From contig NZ_CP025682.1 in NCBI RefSeq assembly GCF_002872475.1, positions 496,001-560,000 of the forward strand: a DNA stretch of 64,000 bases, written 5' to 3'. Both the position numbers and the translations under genes were made by a program. This document shows positions 16,775 through 27,774 of this stretch, piece after piece. The stretch comes from Pseudazoarcus pumilus (lineage in GTDB: Bacteria; Pseudomonadota; Gammaproteobacteria; Burkholderiales; Rhodocyclaceae). The notes under the pieces were generated by a model. That model saw only the letters and a list, made by a program, of their open reading frames with translations, was not told the origin of the DNA and did not search any database. Each line of letters starts with the position of its first letter. Within the stretch, counting starts at the first letter, position 1.

Positions 16775-17839
16775 TTAGTCCGGCTGTCGGTCAACTACGT
16801 CCCATCGCATCGGCGTTCCGGCCGGGATGTCTCTGGTGACCCGACGTCCGAGAAGCACCTCCAGATGCTTCGGCTCCAGTCCGAATCCGGGTCTGACGCT
16901 GCGGAGATTCGCTTCAGTGAGAATGTCGCCTGCCTTGAGGTCCTGAGTAACATAGAGGGATCTGCGAAACTTCACATTCCCTTGTTCGCTGGATTTGCGG
17001 CTGTAGTCCACTTTGCCGATCGCTTCCCAAGCGGTTTTGACGCCTTTGCACAGGAATTCCAGCTCAGCGGGTTCCAGAGAAAAGCTGTCGTCTGGACCGC
17101 TGCCAGTGCGGTCGAGAGTGACGTGTTTCTCGATGATTGAGGCGCCGAGCGCCACGCTGGCAATGGCGGTGGTGTTGTCCAGCGTGTGATCAGACAGTCC
17201 GGTCACCAGCCCGAAGCGTTCTATCATGTCAGGAATGGTGCGCAGGTTGTAGTCTTCTGCCGCAGCGGGGTAGCCGCTGACGCAATGTAAAATTGCGAGT
17301 TCCTTGCAGCCGCCGGAGCGTGCGGCATCAATGGCTTCCTGAATTTCCATGGCATCGGCCATGCCGGTGGAAATGATCATCGGTTTGCCCGTATTGGCCG
17401 CATATTTGATCAGGGGGAGGTCTACCGCTTCGAACGATGCGATCTTGTAGGCAGGGGCATTCAAATCTTCGAGAAGGTCAATGGCGGTATTGTCGAACGG
17501 GGAACTGAAAATCGTGATGCCGAGTTTACGGGCATATTCGAAAAGCGGCTTGTGCCATTCCCAAGGCATGTGCGCTTCTTGATACAGGTCATATAGCGTT
17601 CGTCCGTCCCAAAGTCCCCCGTGGATGCGGAAATCATCGCTATCGCAGTTCAGAGTGATGGTGTCGGCTTTGTAAGTTTGGAGTTTGACTGCATCTGCCC
17701 CTGCTTTGTTCGCTTCCTCGATTATCTTAATGGCGGTTTCAAGTTTGCCATTGTGGTTGGCGGAGAGCTCTGCGATAACGTAGGGCGGATTTTCAGCTCC
17801 GATAACGCGGCCAGCGACCTTAATTTGCTTAGATTTCAT
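16775..17839 (-). CDS. pseI: Pseudaminic acid synthase PseI
   Basis: 354-residue NeuB-family synthase with a C-terminal SAF (antifreeze-like) domain (about 290-354). It condenses 6-deoxy-AltdiNAc with phosphoenolpyruvate to pseudaminic acid. The segment TLYDLYQEAHMPWEWH is typical of PseI and separates it from NeuB and LegI. AELSANHNG and KLQTYKADT are catalytic-barrel motifs. It overlaps the WbqC-like gene (ATGA) and precedes the GT52 gene by 3 bp. Confidence 0.92.
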   Translation of the reverse strand: MKSKQIKVAGRVIGAENPPYVIAELSANHNGKLETAIKIIEEANKAGADAVKLQTYKADTITLNCDSDDFRIHGGLWDGRTLYDLYQEAHMPWEWHKPLFEYARKLGITIFSSPFDNTAIDLLEDLNAPAYKIASFEAVDLPLIKYAANTGKPMIISTGMADAMEIQEAIDAARSGGCKELAILHCVSGYPAAAEDYNLRTIPDMIERFGLVTGLSDHTLDNTTAIASVALGASIIEKHVTLDRTGSGPDDSFSLEPAELEFLCKGVKTAWEAIGKVDYSRKSSEQGNVKFRRSLYVTQDLKAGDILTEANLRSVRPGFGLEPKHLEVLLGRRVTRDIPAGTPMRWDVVDRQPD

Positions 17840-18582
17840 GAGATTCCCTCCTTGCTTGCCGCAGAGGCGCCAAGCGCCCGCAGCGAGCGACGGCCCGAAC
17901 GAATAATTTCCAGTGCTCGCTCGCCCTCATTGAATATTAGGTCAAGCGTGCTGGCATAAGGCATGAAGGGCGAGAACATCTGATGATAGATGGGGTGCGA
18001 ATACTGGTGTAGCGAAACGCTGATGCCGCGTCGGTCGAAGGCCTGTCGATCTTCGAGAAGATAGTCTTCTGCACCCGACGGCGAAAGGTATTCATCAGCG
18101 CCTGTGTATTCGCACAAGGCTGCCACGTATTCTCCGCGCTTTCCGTTTGTGCCCAAGTCGCTGCTCGCCCTTCGGGGGGTGTTGATGCCAAGAACCCTGC
18201 AAAACCATTCGATCAGTTCCATGTTGAGGGGCGCGAGCCTCTCCTGAGCTGCCACGTGATGGAGGGCCTCACAAAAGCTGGGGAACAACTCCCTAAAGTA
18301 AGGCGCGCGGGCGTAGTTTCCCGAGATCGTGCGTTCCAGCTTCGAAGCGAAGTTTGGTTCCGCGATCTCGACATCCAGAATGGGTTGCCCCAGACGGCCC
18401 GCGGAGCGGACCGGGACCGTAACGTACTCCAAGCCCCGCCGTGTGCGTAGGCGGTTGCGCTGTTGCCATGACTGCTTGGAAAAGGAGACGTCGTCGAGCA
18501 GTATTAGCAGGTCTGCTTGGTCTGCGATGTCGAACCAGCCCAGCCAAGGTAGGAACGTGGGTTGAAGAATTGCGATGCGCAT
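17836..18582 (-). CDS. WbqC family protein
   Basis: 248-residue WbqC-family protein, opening MRIAILQPTFLPWLGWFD and containing RNRLRTRRG and TGADEYLSPSGAEDYL. WbqC-like proteins occur in O-antigen and nonulosonate clusters; their biochemical role is not settled. The ATG at 18582 fits the family start; the longer open frame upstream overlaps the methyltransferase gene. The stop overlaps pseI (ATGA). Confidence 0.82.
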   Translation of the reverse strand: MRIAILQPTFLPWLGWFDIADQADLLILLDDVSFSKQSWQQRNRLRTRRGLEYVTVPVRSAGRLGQPILDVEIAEPNFASKLERTISGNYARAPYFRELFPSFCEALHHVAAQERLAPLNMELIEWFCRVLGINTPRRASSDLGTNGKRGEYVAALCEYTGADEYLSPSGAEDYLLEDRQAFDRRGISVSLHQYSHPIYHQMFSPFMPYASTLDLIFNEGERALEIIRSGRRSLRALGASAASKEGIS

Positions 18583-18599
18583 GTTCGGAGAGTGGGACG

Positions 18600-19694
18600 T
18601 CATCGGCGTTCGTACACTCGAAGCTCGGAATGAAATCCGTCCACGGTACGATAGCCAAAAGGGACTGTGTTGCATGCAACCAGCCGATATGATTGACCAA
18701 GAAATTCGTCGTACATTTCTCCCTTGATTGGGTCGATTACGCCGACTGTCCCGGGAGTCGCTTTCGCCTTTCCTTCGCGCAGGTTGCGCAGGAGGATATA
18801 TCGGGCTTGAAGCCTTTTGATTTGACCAAGATAGTTGCACACCACGTCCGGTTCCATCTCTTGAAAGGAGATGAAATTCACAAACAAATCGACAGTGCCT
18901 TGCAGTCTTGGCAGCTGCCACGCGGCCAAAGTGGCAGCACGGTGGCTGGCGCGCATCGCTGAGATATCCAGCACCTTCTCGTTGCGGGATTCTGCGTAGC
19001 CCAGAATTGAGTTGCGCCCATGGGTGGTCGACAGGTAATGATGAGCGCAGTGGACGGTAGGCGGGATGTCCGCGTTAATGTAGAACACATCGTTACGCTT
19101 GTCGGCAAGCAAGATTTCCCCCAGAGAGCCGAAACCCCCGCCGATTTCCAGGACGGTGCGTACTTCGGACAGGTCGCAATGTCGCTTGAGAAAGGCCAAG
19201 CCAAGCAGGTAATTCAGCGACGACCGCCCAAAGCGTCGGCCATCGAACTCGAATTGTTCGATCGGGGCCGCGGCTTCCCCCTCGCTGAACTGATCAAGAA
19301 AAGGGGGGCGCAGGGGCTGGTCAGCGGCGCATAGAACCCGATAGTCGGATTCGGCTTGCGCCTCCCCTGTGAGCAACCGTTCAAGGTGTATGGAGCAGCG
19401 TCGATCGCCCAGTTCCAGATTCTCCAGAGCGTGGCGCAGGGGGGTAAAGCGAGCAGGTGTCGTATGTATGCCAGGGAAGCCGTAGGTTGGTACGAAGAAC
19501 GATAGCGGCCCAGGCAACGAGCGAAAGCGTTGAAGGCCCCCGTCGCCCAATTCTGGAATAAGTCTGTCCAGTGCAGTACGCCAAAAGGCTGTTGGCCGAT
19601 ACTGAGGATCAGCTTCGTCCATGTCGCGCAGCAGCAGATCTAGTTCAGCATCGGTGTTGTGCATGACCGGATCACTTGTAGAGATAAACCGCAT
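18600..19694 (-). CDS. Putative sugar O-methyltransferase
   Basis: 364-residue protein with a class I methyltransferase core: VLEIGGGFGSLGEILL (about 188-203) is the SAM-binding glycine loop. The N-terminal 170 residues have no familiar domain. It resembles the putative sugar O-methyltransferase family found in surface glycan clusters. The start is uncertain: ATG 19694 overlaps the previous gene by 23 bp, ATG 19664 lies just after it. Likely role: methylating pseudaminic acid or a neighbouring sugar (inference). Confidence 0.7.
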   Translation of the reverse strand: MRFISTSDPVMHNTDAELDLLLRDMDEADPQYRPTAFWRTALDRLIPELGDGGLQRFRSLPGPLSFFVPTYGFPGIHTTPARFTPLRHALENLELGDRRCSIHLERLLTGEAQAESDYRVLCAADQPLRPPFLDQFSEGEAAAPIEQFEFDGRRFGRSSLNYLLGLAFLKRHCDLSEVRTVLEIGGGFGSLGEILLADKRNDVFYINADIPPTVHCAHHYLSTTHGRNSILGYAESRNEKVLDISAMRASHRAATLAAWQLPRLQGTVDLFVNFISFQEMEPDVVCNYLGQIKRLQARYILLRNLREGKAKATPGTVGVIDPIKGEMYDEFLGQSYRLVACNTVPFGYRTVDGFHSELRVYERR

Positions 19695-20286
19695 ACTCGA
19701 AAGGCGGTCTGTCTTCGCGCACCAGGTATTCGTGGCGCAAGGTTACCTTTCGGGTCAGGTTGCGTTTGCAAAAGTCGAATATTTCGCACGGGTTAGTGTA
19801 GTACAGGTCGGGATCTTCAAAATCGACGTAGGTGGACATGGCGTTGAAGGCCACCTGCTTGCGGGTGGCAGCAAAAGCCTTTTCCAGTACGCATCGCATG
19901 AACTCGGCGTTGTTGTCCATCTTGTTGTTGAACACTCCACACACTACGAAGGTGTCGTAGCCCTCGGGGTAGGCGTCGGCGATAAGGTCGCACTGCTTGA
20001 ATTCAGTTAGCGGGTCGCTGGCATGCTTGGCGTTTGCGCTGTTCACAAACTCTTGGACGAAATCAAGCCCGAGGTAAGGGCCGGCGAAACCGTTGGCTCG
20101 CAAATGGTCGAGGAAGTGGCCCAAGCCGCAGCCCAAGTCAACCACCGAACCCAAATCCGGTGCGACCTCGCTGAGTACCTTGAAGCGCTTGTGTTGCGAC
20201 ACGGTATCCGAATATTGGACAGCCTGCGCGGAATCACCGTGCATCTGGAACAAGTGCCGATAATGCTGTTGAAGTGGCGTTTTCAT
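19672..20286 (-). CDS. Class I SAM-dependent methyltransferase
   Basis: 204-residue methyltransferase with SVVDLGCGLGHFLDHL (motif I, about 46-61), YLGLDFVQEF and an acidic post-motif. The specific substrate is not recognisable. It is coupled to pseG (ATGA overlap) and to the next methyltransferase gene, so a role in tailoring the same nonulosonic acid is likely. Confidence 0.8.
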   Translation of the reverse strand: MKTPLQQHYRHLFQMHGDSAQAVQYSDTVSQHKRFKVLSEVAPDLGSVVDLGCGLGHFLDHLRANGFAGPYLGLDFVQEFVNSANAKHASDPLTEFKQCDLIADAYPEGYDTFVVCGVFNNKMDNNAEFMRCVLEKAFAATRKQVAFNAMSTYVDFEDPDLYYTNPCEIFDFCKRNLTRKVTLRHEYLVREDRPPFEYAVYLYK

Positions 20287-21284
20287 AAGGAAAGAAGTGT
20301 TCGGGCAACCCGAAGCGGACCATCTCCATCTAGTTTGGATGCAAACGCTCGGCGTTGATCTGCCTGCGCGGTTTCATCCCGGATGAACTCGGCGAGTTGG
20401 CCACGCAGTCGTTCCGGGTGAAGGGCGCTGGCAAGGCCCAAATCCAAGGTAAATCCCTGTGCCGCCATAATCCGGGTGTCTTCGTTCTGCAAGGACGTTA
20501 GAGATAGGCAGGCGTTCGGGATGCCGGCGTAGGCGCACTCGTACTTGGTCAGCCCGCCGCCGCAGAGTACAAAGTCTGTGTTCGCGTAAAGGGTTTCGAT
20601 GGCTGGTGTCAAGGGCAGGTGTCGAGCATGGGCGGTCGAGGCATGGCGAGGCTCTTCCGGTGCGAGATAAGCGATTTCCAAACCCATGCCTTCGAACGCG
20701 CCCAATACGGTTGGCAATAGTTCCGGAGCCCGATGTCCTCCGGAAAGAAAGATCAGCGCACGACTGATACAGCGATGCGCAGGTAAGCCCAGATTGCGTT
20801 CGCGCAAGGCGCGTAGTTCAGGTTTGACCAGCATGAAGGCTGGGCCGAGCAACTGATGCCTTGCTCCATAGGTCAGGGTTTCCGCGCCTGCACGAAAGCA
20901 GAGCACCAAATCCGCATCTGACAGGTCATGGCGCTGATCGTCATCGATCAATGCCAGCTTGCAGGGTTGTTTCTTCAGACCATTGATGTAGTCCTGATCG
21001 ATGGCATAGCTATCTAGCAGCAACACGTCGAAGTCGGCACAAACATTGTGTGTGGCCTCAATTCCGTCCGCATTCCCTTCTGGTGGTGATGAAGGCCACG
21101 CGGGCATGTCATGTTGAGCCAGCAACGTGCGGGCGAATGCATCATATTGGCCCCAAAATGCAATATGCGCCAAGGGCGCAATCTCACGGATCGTGCGCGC
21201 CAAGGAGAGGCAGCGAGTGATGTGGCCCAAGCCTTGAGCTTGGCCTCCATCGCAACGAAACAACAGGCGGAGCGTGGCTGTCAT
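20283..21284 (-). CDS. pseG: PseG UDP-sugar hydrolase
   Basis: 333-residue GT-B-like hydrolase that removes UDP from UDP-2,4-diacetamido-2,4,6-trideoxy-L-altropyranose in pseudaminic acid synthesis. The N-terminal FRCDGGQAQGLGHITRCLSL holds the family signature with the catalytic His, and VLCGGGLTKYECAYAGIP is the UDP-binding segment. The gene starts 52 bp after the oxidoreductase gene and overlaps the methyltransferase gene by 4 bp. Confidence 0.9.
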   Translation of the reverse strand: MTATLRLLFRCDGGQAQGLGHITRCLSLARTIREIAPLAHIAFWGQYDAFARTLLAQHDMPAWPSSPPEGNADGIEATHNVCADFDVLLLDSYAIDQDYINGLKKQPCKLALIDDDQRHDLSDADLVLCFRAGAETLTYGARHQLLGPAFMLVKPELRALRERNLGLPAHRCISRALIFLSGGHRAPELLPTVLGAFEGMGLEIAYLAPEEPRHASTAHARHLPLTPAIETLYANTDFVLCGGGLTKYECAYAGIPNACLSLTSLQNEDTRIMAAQGFTLDLGLASALHPERLRGQLAEFIRDETAQADQRRAFASKLDGDGPLRVARTLLSL

Positions 21285-21335
21285 GTCAGCATCAGTTTCG
21301 TGGTCGCCTGCGACAATGGCGGGGTTGTGCTTGGT

Positions 21336-22673
21336 TCATGGCGCAAGGGATGTGATGGTGCGATACGTGTCGACCAGAACATCTTGAGCGAAGAACGGCG
21401 GACAGCGAGCGCGCCCCAGTAGCAATGAGTTACCCATATGCTGACGAGCCAATGTTGCTTGGGCAGCATTGCCGGCCATGAATTCATGAGTGGTGGCCGG
21501 AAAACCCATGGGTACCGTTTGTACCAGGCTCGACGCCAGCCGCGCGTCGGAATCGACGACGCCCATCACCCGCAATTCCTCAACCACCTGTGGCAGTAGC
21601 GCTGCAAACTCGGTTTGAGCGTCGCCGATTACTTCTACAGTGCAGTTGTAGGGCGCTTGTTGCTGCTCGCTGCGGAGGTTGGGGTAGAGCGTGATACGGA
21701 AGGTTCTGAAGGATTCGTCGTAGCAGGTGATGTGGTAATTGGGATCGCAGAAAGGCAGGTCGAACACCAGATGAAATAGACCGATGGGGCGTGAAAGAGG
21801 TGCCTTGCCGGTGAAAGCAATCTTCCCTGCGCGCAACAGCATGGCCGAAGGCAGTGTCCATGCGAGCAACTCGCAGTCGATGGTGCGGTCGTCATCCAAC
21901 GTCACAGAGCGGACTTCTCCGTTGCCGTGTGCAATCGCGGCGATGGTGCGGCCGCAGAGGATTTCGACGCCGTCATCCTGCAGCCCGGCGACGAAACCCT
22001 CAATCCATTGGGCTAGACCGCCTTGGCGCGGATAGCGGTGGAGTAGTGTGCTAGCGCCCTCCTCGTAGGATGCGAACGCGCAAGCTTCGGTGAAGCGCGG
22101 GTCCAGCTTGAGCAGGCGGGACTGTTCTGCGTCGGCACAGACCACTCGGCGAGTGGCAAACGGGGTGTCAGGATGCAAATCTTCGAGGGCGACGCCTAAT
22201 TGCTTGCGCACTGTTGCACCCGCCACTTCAGTCGCCAGCGTTGCGCCAAAGCGCCGCTCCAGGGCTTCGCCCAAGTGAGCGGGGGGGCGCGAGTTACGCT
22301 GGAACGCCGCCTGTGCCAGTTCGCTTAGGCCCCGACGTAATGTTTCCACGCCCAGGCGGCGCGCATCCGGGAATGGGCTACTCCGGTTCATGGCTCCGCC
22401 GACCCAGTTCCCCGCGCGCAAGATGTTGAATTCGCGCCAATGGCTTGATGACAGACCGCCATACAGCAAGGCGTCGAGCTCCGCGAGGCCAGTTTCGCTG
22501 AGCACATGTGCGCCATGGTCAAAAGATACGCCGTCGTTGTTGACGATGGAGCCCAGCAAGCCGCCGCACACCGAGTCACGTTCAATCACCAGCACACGTT
22601 CATAGTGATTCTTGAGCAACTTGGCGGCCAACAGGCCGGCGATACCTCCCCCGGCAACAACGGCGGTGGTCAT
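21336..22673 (-). CDS. FAD-dependent amine-oxidase-like oxidoreductase
   Basis: 445-residue flavoprotein. VVAGGGIAGLLAAKLL (about 5-20) is the FAD-binding loop, followed by ERDSVCGG and the FDHGAHVLSE substrate-side motif. It resembles the protoporphyrinogen oxidase / UDP-galactopyranose mutase-like group found in sugar clusters. ATG 22673 overlaps the pseF stop (ATGA), so it is preferred over a start 48 bp upstream. The substrate is unknown; an unusual nucleotide sugar or a furanose-forming mutase activity is possible. Confidence 0.72.
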   Translation of the reverse strand: MTTAVVAGGGIAGLLAAKLLKNHYERVLVIERDSVCGGLLGSIVNNDGVSFDHGAHVLSETGLAELDALLYGGLSSSHWREFNILRAGNWVGGAMNRSSPFPDARRLGVETLRRGLSELAQAAFQRNSRPPAHLGEALERRFGATLATEVAGATVRKQLGVALEDLHPDTPFATRRVVCADAEQSRLLKLDPRFTEACAFASYEEGASTLLHRYPRQGGLAQWIEGFVAGLQDDGVEILCGRTIAAIAHGNGEVRSVTLDDDRTIDCELLAWTLPSAMLLRAGKIAFTGKAPLSRPIGLFHLVFDLPFCDPNYHITCYDESFRTFRITLYPNLRSEQQQAPYNCTVEVIGDAQTEFAALLPQVVEELRVMGVVDSDARLASSLVQTVPMGFPATTHEFMAGNAAQATLARQHMGNSLLLGRARCPPFFAQDVLVDTYRTITSLAP

Positions 22674-23365
22674 CAGGATTCCTTGTCGAGCAGTCGAAAC
22701 AGGGCTTCCGCACGTTCCCAATCTTCATGGGTGTCGATGTCCTGTACTCGTGAGCGGGGCAAGATCACGGGCTGCGCGTGTTCCGAAAACACGGCTTTCC
22801 CCTCTAGCCAGGCGGCAGCGCGACCCCAGTAGAACTGGCCTGCATCGTGATAAGCCTCCTCCAAATCCTGTGAGCGAGTGTTCATGTGCTCGGGATGGAA
22901 CATGGATATACGGCCATTGGCATTGATGCGGATGGCGCGCTGTATGGGAAAGGCGTAGCTGGTGACGGAAAATACGTAGTCGAAATTGCTGTTCTCCAGT
23001 TTGGTCAGACCGTTGCGCAAATCGTCGGGCTGAACAAAAGGAGCCGTAGCATAAATACAGCAGGCAAAATCTACTGAGGCAAGGTGCGCATTGGCCCAGC
23101 GGATGGCATGAGCGATTACGGGCATTGTGGTCGCATGATCATCGGATAGTTCTGCTGGCCGCATGAACGGCGTTTCCGCTCCCCAGTGTCTGGCGACGCT
23201 CGCGATCTCATCATTGTCCGTGGAAACGACAATCCGGTCGAAGCAGCCGCTGTCGCGAGCGGCTTCAATCGACCACGCGATCATCGGTTTGCCGCAAAAG
23301 ACCTTGATGTTCTTGCGTGGAATGCGCTTGCTGCCGCCGCGGGCGGGGATGATGGCGAGTCTCAT
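22673..23365 (-). CDS. pseF: Pseudaminic acid cytidylyltransferase PseF
   Basis: 230-residue CMP-sugar synthetase. IPARGGSKRIPRKNIK is the CTP-binding signature and VSTDNDEIASVA, FMRPAEL and QDIDTHEDW follow in family order. It activates pseudaminic acid as CMP-Pse for the GT52 transferase. Both ends are coupled: the start overlaps the 18-codon HEPN remnant and the stop overlaps the oxidoreductase start. Confidence 0.92.
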   Translation of the reverse strand: MRLAIIPARGGSKRIPRKNIKVFCGKPMIAWSIEAARDSGCFDRIVVSTDNDEIASVARHWGAETPFMRPAELSDDHATTMPVIAHAIRWANAHLASVDFACCIYATAPFVQPDDLRNGLTKLENSNFDYVFSVTSYAFPIQRAIRINANGRISMFHPEHMNTRSQDLEEAYHDAGQFYWGRAAAWLEGKAVFSEHAQPVILPRSRVQDIDTHEDWERAEALFRLLDKES

Positions 23366-23418
23366 GTTTGCGGTTTGCGCGGCGATGTTTCAGGCAGCCG
23401 GAGCGCCTTCTTGCTCAT
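23362..23418 (-). pseudogene. Truncated HepT (HEPN) gene, 18 codons
   Basis: An ATG at 23418, overlapping the MNT stop as in intact MNT/HEPN pairs, opens 18 codons (MSKKALRLPETSPRKPQT) before a TGA that overlaps the pseF ATG. The first ten residues look like the N-terminus of DUF86 HEPN proteins; the rest does not. The toxin body including the R-X4-H-X-Y motif is missing. The fragment now works at most as a coupling leader between the MNT gene and pseF. Confidence 0.7.
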
Positions 23419-23705
23419 ACCGCCTGGGCCTCTTGGAGAACTTGAGTGCGAAACCGGGGTGGGAGCGCGTCCGGTGTCAGTACGTCAACCGAAACCCCCA
23501 GAAGTGCTTCAAGTTCGACTTGTATATGGGCGATATCGAGTAGCGAGGCATCGTGAGCGGGGTCGATGAGAATATCCAGATCGCTGAGTTCCGTATCGTC
23601 TCCATGCAGAACCGAGCCGAACACACGCGGGTTGCTGGCCCGATGTGCCAGTACGATGTTTCGGATGCGCTCGCGGTTTGTTTCCAGGGCAGCGGATGGT
23701 TTCAT
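23415..23705 (-). CDS. MNT-type nucleotidyltransferase (orphan antitoxin)
   Basis: 96-residue minimal nucleotidyltransferase with RVFGSVLHGDDTELSDLDIL: GS followed by the Asp-x-Asp metal pair. It belongs to the MntA-like group whose partner is a HepT toxin. Here the partner is cut to 18 codons (23362-23418), so this antitoxin is orphaned. It lies between pseC and pseF in the middle of the pseudaminic acid operon. Confidence 0.86.
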   Translation of the reverse strand: MKPSAALETNRERIRNIVLAHRASNPRVFGSVLHGDDTELSDLDILIDPAHDASLLDIAHIQVELEALLGVSVDVLTPDALPPRFRTQVLQEAQAV

Positions 23706-23734
23706 CTTGCCTCTCCCGTTGCTGTGCCGTCGAT

Positions 23735-24904
23735 TCAGATAGCCAATGCGGTATGCAGTGCCGCAACGACTGTGTCCTGTTGCGCTTCACACATGGTCTG
23801 GAATATCGGCAGACTGATCGCTCCGGCATAGTAGCGCTCCGCTTCCGGATAGTCGCCGGTGCTAAAGCCCTGGCGCTGATAGTAGGGCTGGGTGTGTACG
23901 GGAATGTAGTGCAGGCTGACTCCGATACCCTGCTCGCGTAGCGATTGGAACACTTGTCGGTGAGCAATGCCGGCTCCTCCCTGCTCTTCGATCTGCAGGC
24001 GGATCACGTAGAGATGCCAGCTCGACTTGCTGTCTGGATGCTGCCAGGGCGTTGAGAGTGGCAGATCGGCGAGCAAGGTGTCGTAACGGCGCGCCAGTTC
24101 AGTTCGGCGGCAGACGTAGTCGTGGAGCCGGGTCATCTGGCTGATGCCGAGCGCTGCCTGAAGATCCGTCATGCGGTAATTGTAGCCAAGGTCGATCTGC
24201 TGGTAATACCAGGGGCCGTCGGGCTCGTGGGTCATCCGGGTGAGGTCGCGCGTGATGCCATGGCTGCGCAGCAGCGCCATCTTTTCCGCGAGCTCCGGGT
24301 CGTTGGTCAAGGCCATCCCGCCTTCGGCGGTGGTGATCACCTTGACCGGGTGGAAGCTGAATACCGTAACGTCACTGAAGCGGCAGTTGCCGATCGGCTC
24401 ACCCCGGTACTTGCCGCCGATGGCGTGGGAGGCATCCTCGATGACGCGAAAGCCATAGCGTATGGCCAGCGCGTGGATTGCAGCCATGTCGCATGCCTGG
24501 CCGCACAGGTGGACAGCGACTACGACTTTGGGCAGACGCCCGTCGCGCTCTGCAGCGACCAGTTTGCGCTCGAGTGCGTCGGGGCAGAGATTGTAGGTGC
24601 GCGGGTCGATGTCGACGAAATCGACTCCGGCACCGCAATACAGCCCGCAGTTTGCCGACGCGACGAAGGTGATTGGCGTGGTCCACAGCCAGTCTCCCGG
24701 ACCAAGACCAAGCGCGAGGCAGGCGATGTGCAGGGCCGAGGTGGCGCTATTGACCGCCACTGCATGCCGCGTGCCACAGTACGACGCTACCGTTTCCTCG
24801 AAGCGCGGTATCTGCGGCCCTTGTGTCAGAAAGTCCGACTGAAGGACATCGATGACTGCGTCGATATCGGCTTGTGTGATGTCCTGCCGCCCGTACGGGA
24901 TCAT
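23735..24904 (-). CDS. pseC: PseC UDP-4-keto-sugar aminotransferase
   Basis: 389-residue DegT/DnrJ/EryC1-family PLP enzyme. It adds an amino group at C4 of UDP-4-keto-6-deoxy-L-AltNAc. The PLP lysine is in FSFHPVKVITTAEGG. The first residues MIPYGRQDITQADIDAV match PseC. The start lies 3 bp after the pseB stop. The product would normally be acetylated by PseH, which is not encoded in this window. Confidence 0.92.
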   Translation of the reverse strand: MIPYGRQDITQADIDAVIDVLQSDFLTQGPQIPRFEETVASYCGTRHAVAVNSATSALHIACLALGLGPGDWLWTTPITFVASANCGLYCGAGVDFVDIDPRTYNLCPDALERKLVAAERDGRLPKVVVAVHLCGQACDMAAIHALAIRYGFRVIEDASHAIGGKYRGEPIGNCRFSDVTVFSFHPVKVITTAEGGMALTNDPELAEKMALLRSHGITRDLTRMTHEPDGPWYYQQIDLGYNYRMTDLQAALGISQMTRLHDYVCRRTELARRYDTLLADLPLSTPWQHPDSKSSWHLYVIRLQIEEQGGAGIAHRQVFQSLREQGIGVSLHYIPVHTQPYYQRQGFSTGDYPEAERYYAGAISLPIFQTMCEAQQDTVVAALHTALAI

Positions 24905-24906
24905 CC

Positions 24907-25908
24907 TCAGGTCCTTCCGATCTTGTGCTCGTTCTCAGCCAGCCAGGATTGCAGTTGAGCGACACTCATCCACTCCGTGTTGTTGTGGCTGGTGTAGCTG
25001 AACCCTTCCGGAACCTTCTTGCCGTCCTTGATGCGCATGGGGCACGCGCTCCAGCCATGGATGGCCGGCAGAATCTTGAAGTGCGAAGGATATTCGTAGG
25101 TGTAGAAGGCATCCTCCTCGCCAATCATCTGCTCGTGCAGCTTTTCTCCGGGGCGGATTCCGATGAATTCATGTGTGGCCTCGGGTGCGACTGCTTTGGC
25201 GAGGTCGACGACCTTCATCGATGGAATCTTCTTGACGTAGATCTCCCCCCCTTCCGTGTCCTGCAGGGCATGCCAGACCAGTTCCACGCCCTGTTCGAGC
25301 GTGATCATGAAACGGGTCATCCTTTCGTCCGTGATGGGCAAGACACCCTTGTTCCGGAGGGAGAGGAAAAACGGGATGACCGAACCACGAGATCCCATCA
25401 CGTTGCCGTAGCGCACCACCGCAAACCGCGTCTCGTCCCCGCCAACGTACGAATTGCCCGCAACGAAAAGCTTGTCGGAGGCCAGCTTGGAGGCGCCGTA
25501 CAGGTTGATCGGGCTGCTCGCCTTGTCGGTGGACAGCGCGACCACGCGTTTGACGCCCTTGTCGATGCAGGCGTCGATCAGGTTCATCGCGCCGTTGATG
25601 TTGGTCTTTACGCATTCGAACGGGTTGTATTCGGCTGTCGGTACGATCTTCGTGGCCGCAGCGTGAACCACGTAGTCGACCCCATCGAGCGCGCGGTAGA
25701 GACGATCCTTGTCGCGCACATCGCCGACGAAGAAACGCACACGAGCATCGCCCTGGAAATGCTTGGCCATCTCCCACTGCTTCATCTCGTCGCGCGAGAA
25801 GATGATGATCTTCTTCGGGTTGTACTTGGCAAGCGTCATCGGCACGAATGTATGGCCGAATGAGCCCGTGCCGCCGGTTATCAATAACGTTGAGTGTTCG
25901 AAGGTCAT
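24907..25908 (-). CDS. pseB: PseB UDP-GlcNAc 4,6-dehydratase (5-inverting)
   Basis: About 333-residue SDR-type dehydratase, first step of pseudaminic acid synthesis. LLITGGTGSFGHTFV is the NADP-binding loop, FSRDEMKQ and YGASKLASDKLF (Tyr-x3-Lys) are hallmarks of PseB. ATG 25908 has AGGA at good distance; a GTG at 25914 is an alternative. It follows the ABC exporter gene by 75 bp. Confidence 0.93.
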   Translation of the reverse strand: MTFEHSTLLITGGTGSFGHTFVPMTLAKYNPKKIIIFSRDEMKQWEMAKHFQGDARVRFFVGDVRDKDRLYRALDGVDYVVHAAATKIVPTAEYNPFECVKTNINGAMNLIDACIDKGVKRVVALSTDKASSPINLYGASKLASDKLFVAGNSYVGGDETRFAVVRYGNVMGSRGSVIPFFLSLRNKGVLPITDERMTRFMITLEQGVELVWHALQDTEGGEIYVKKIPSMKVVDLAKAVAPEATHEFIGIRPGEKLHEQMIGEEDAFYTYEYPSHFKILPAIHGWSACPMRIKDGKKVPEGFSYTSHNNTEWMSVAQLQSWLAENEHKIGRT

Positions 25909-25983
25909 CAGCACAATCCTATTGAGGCCTGATAAAAGGCCTCGCTTTTGAAAACATTCGTCTATTTGATCACTTTGCGTGAT

Positions 25984-27773
<1,790 letters not shown>

Positions 27774-27774
<1 letters not shown>

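Noticed and set aside
16775-25908. Sialic or legionaminic acid pathway
   Set aside because: The combination of PseB, PseC, PseG and the PseI-type LYDLYQEAHMPWEWH segment points to pseudaminic acid. No NeuC- or Leg-type set is present apart from the WecB-like epimerase on the other strand.
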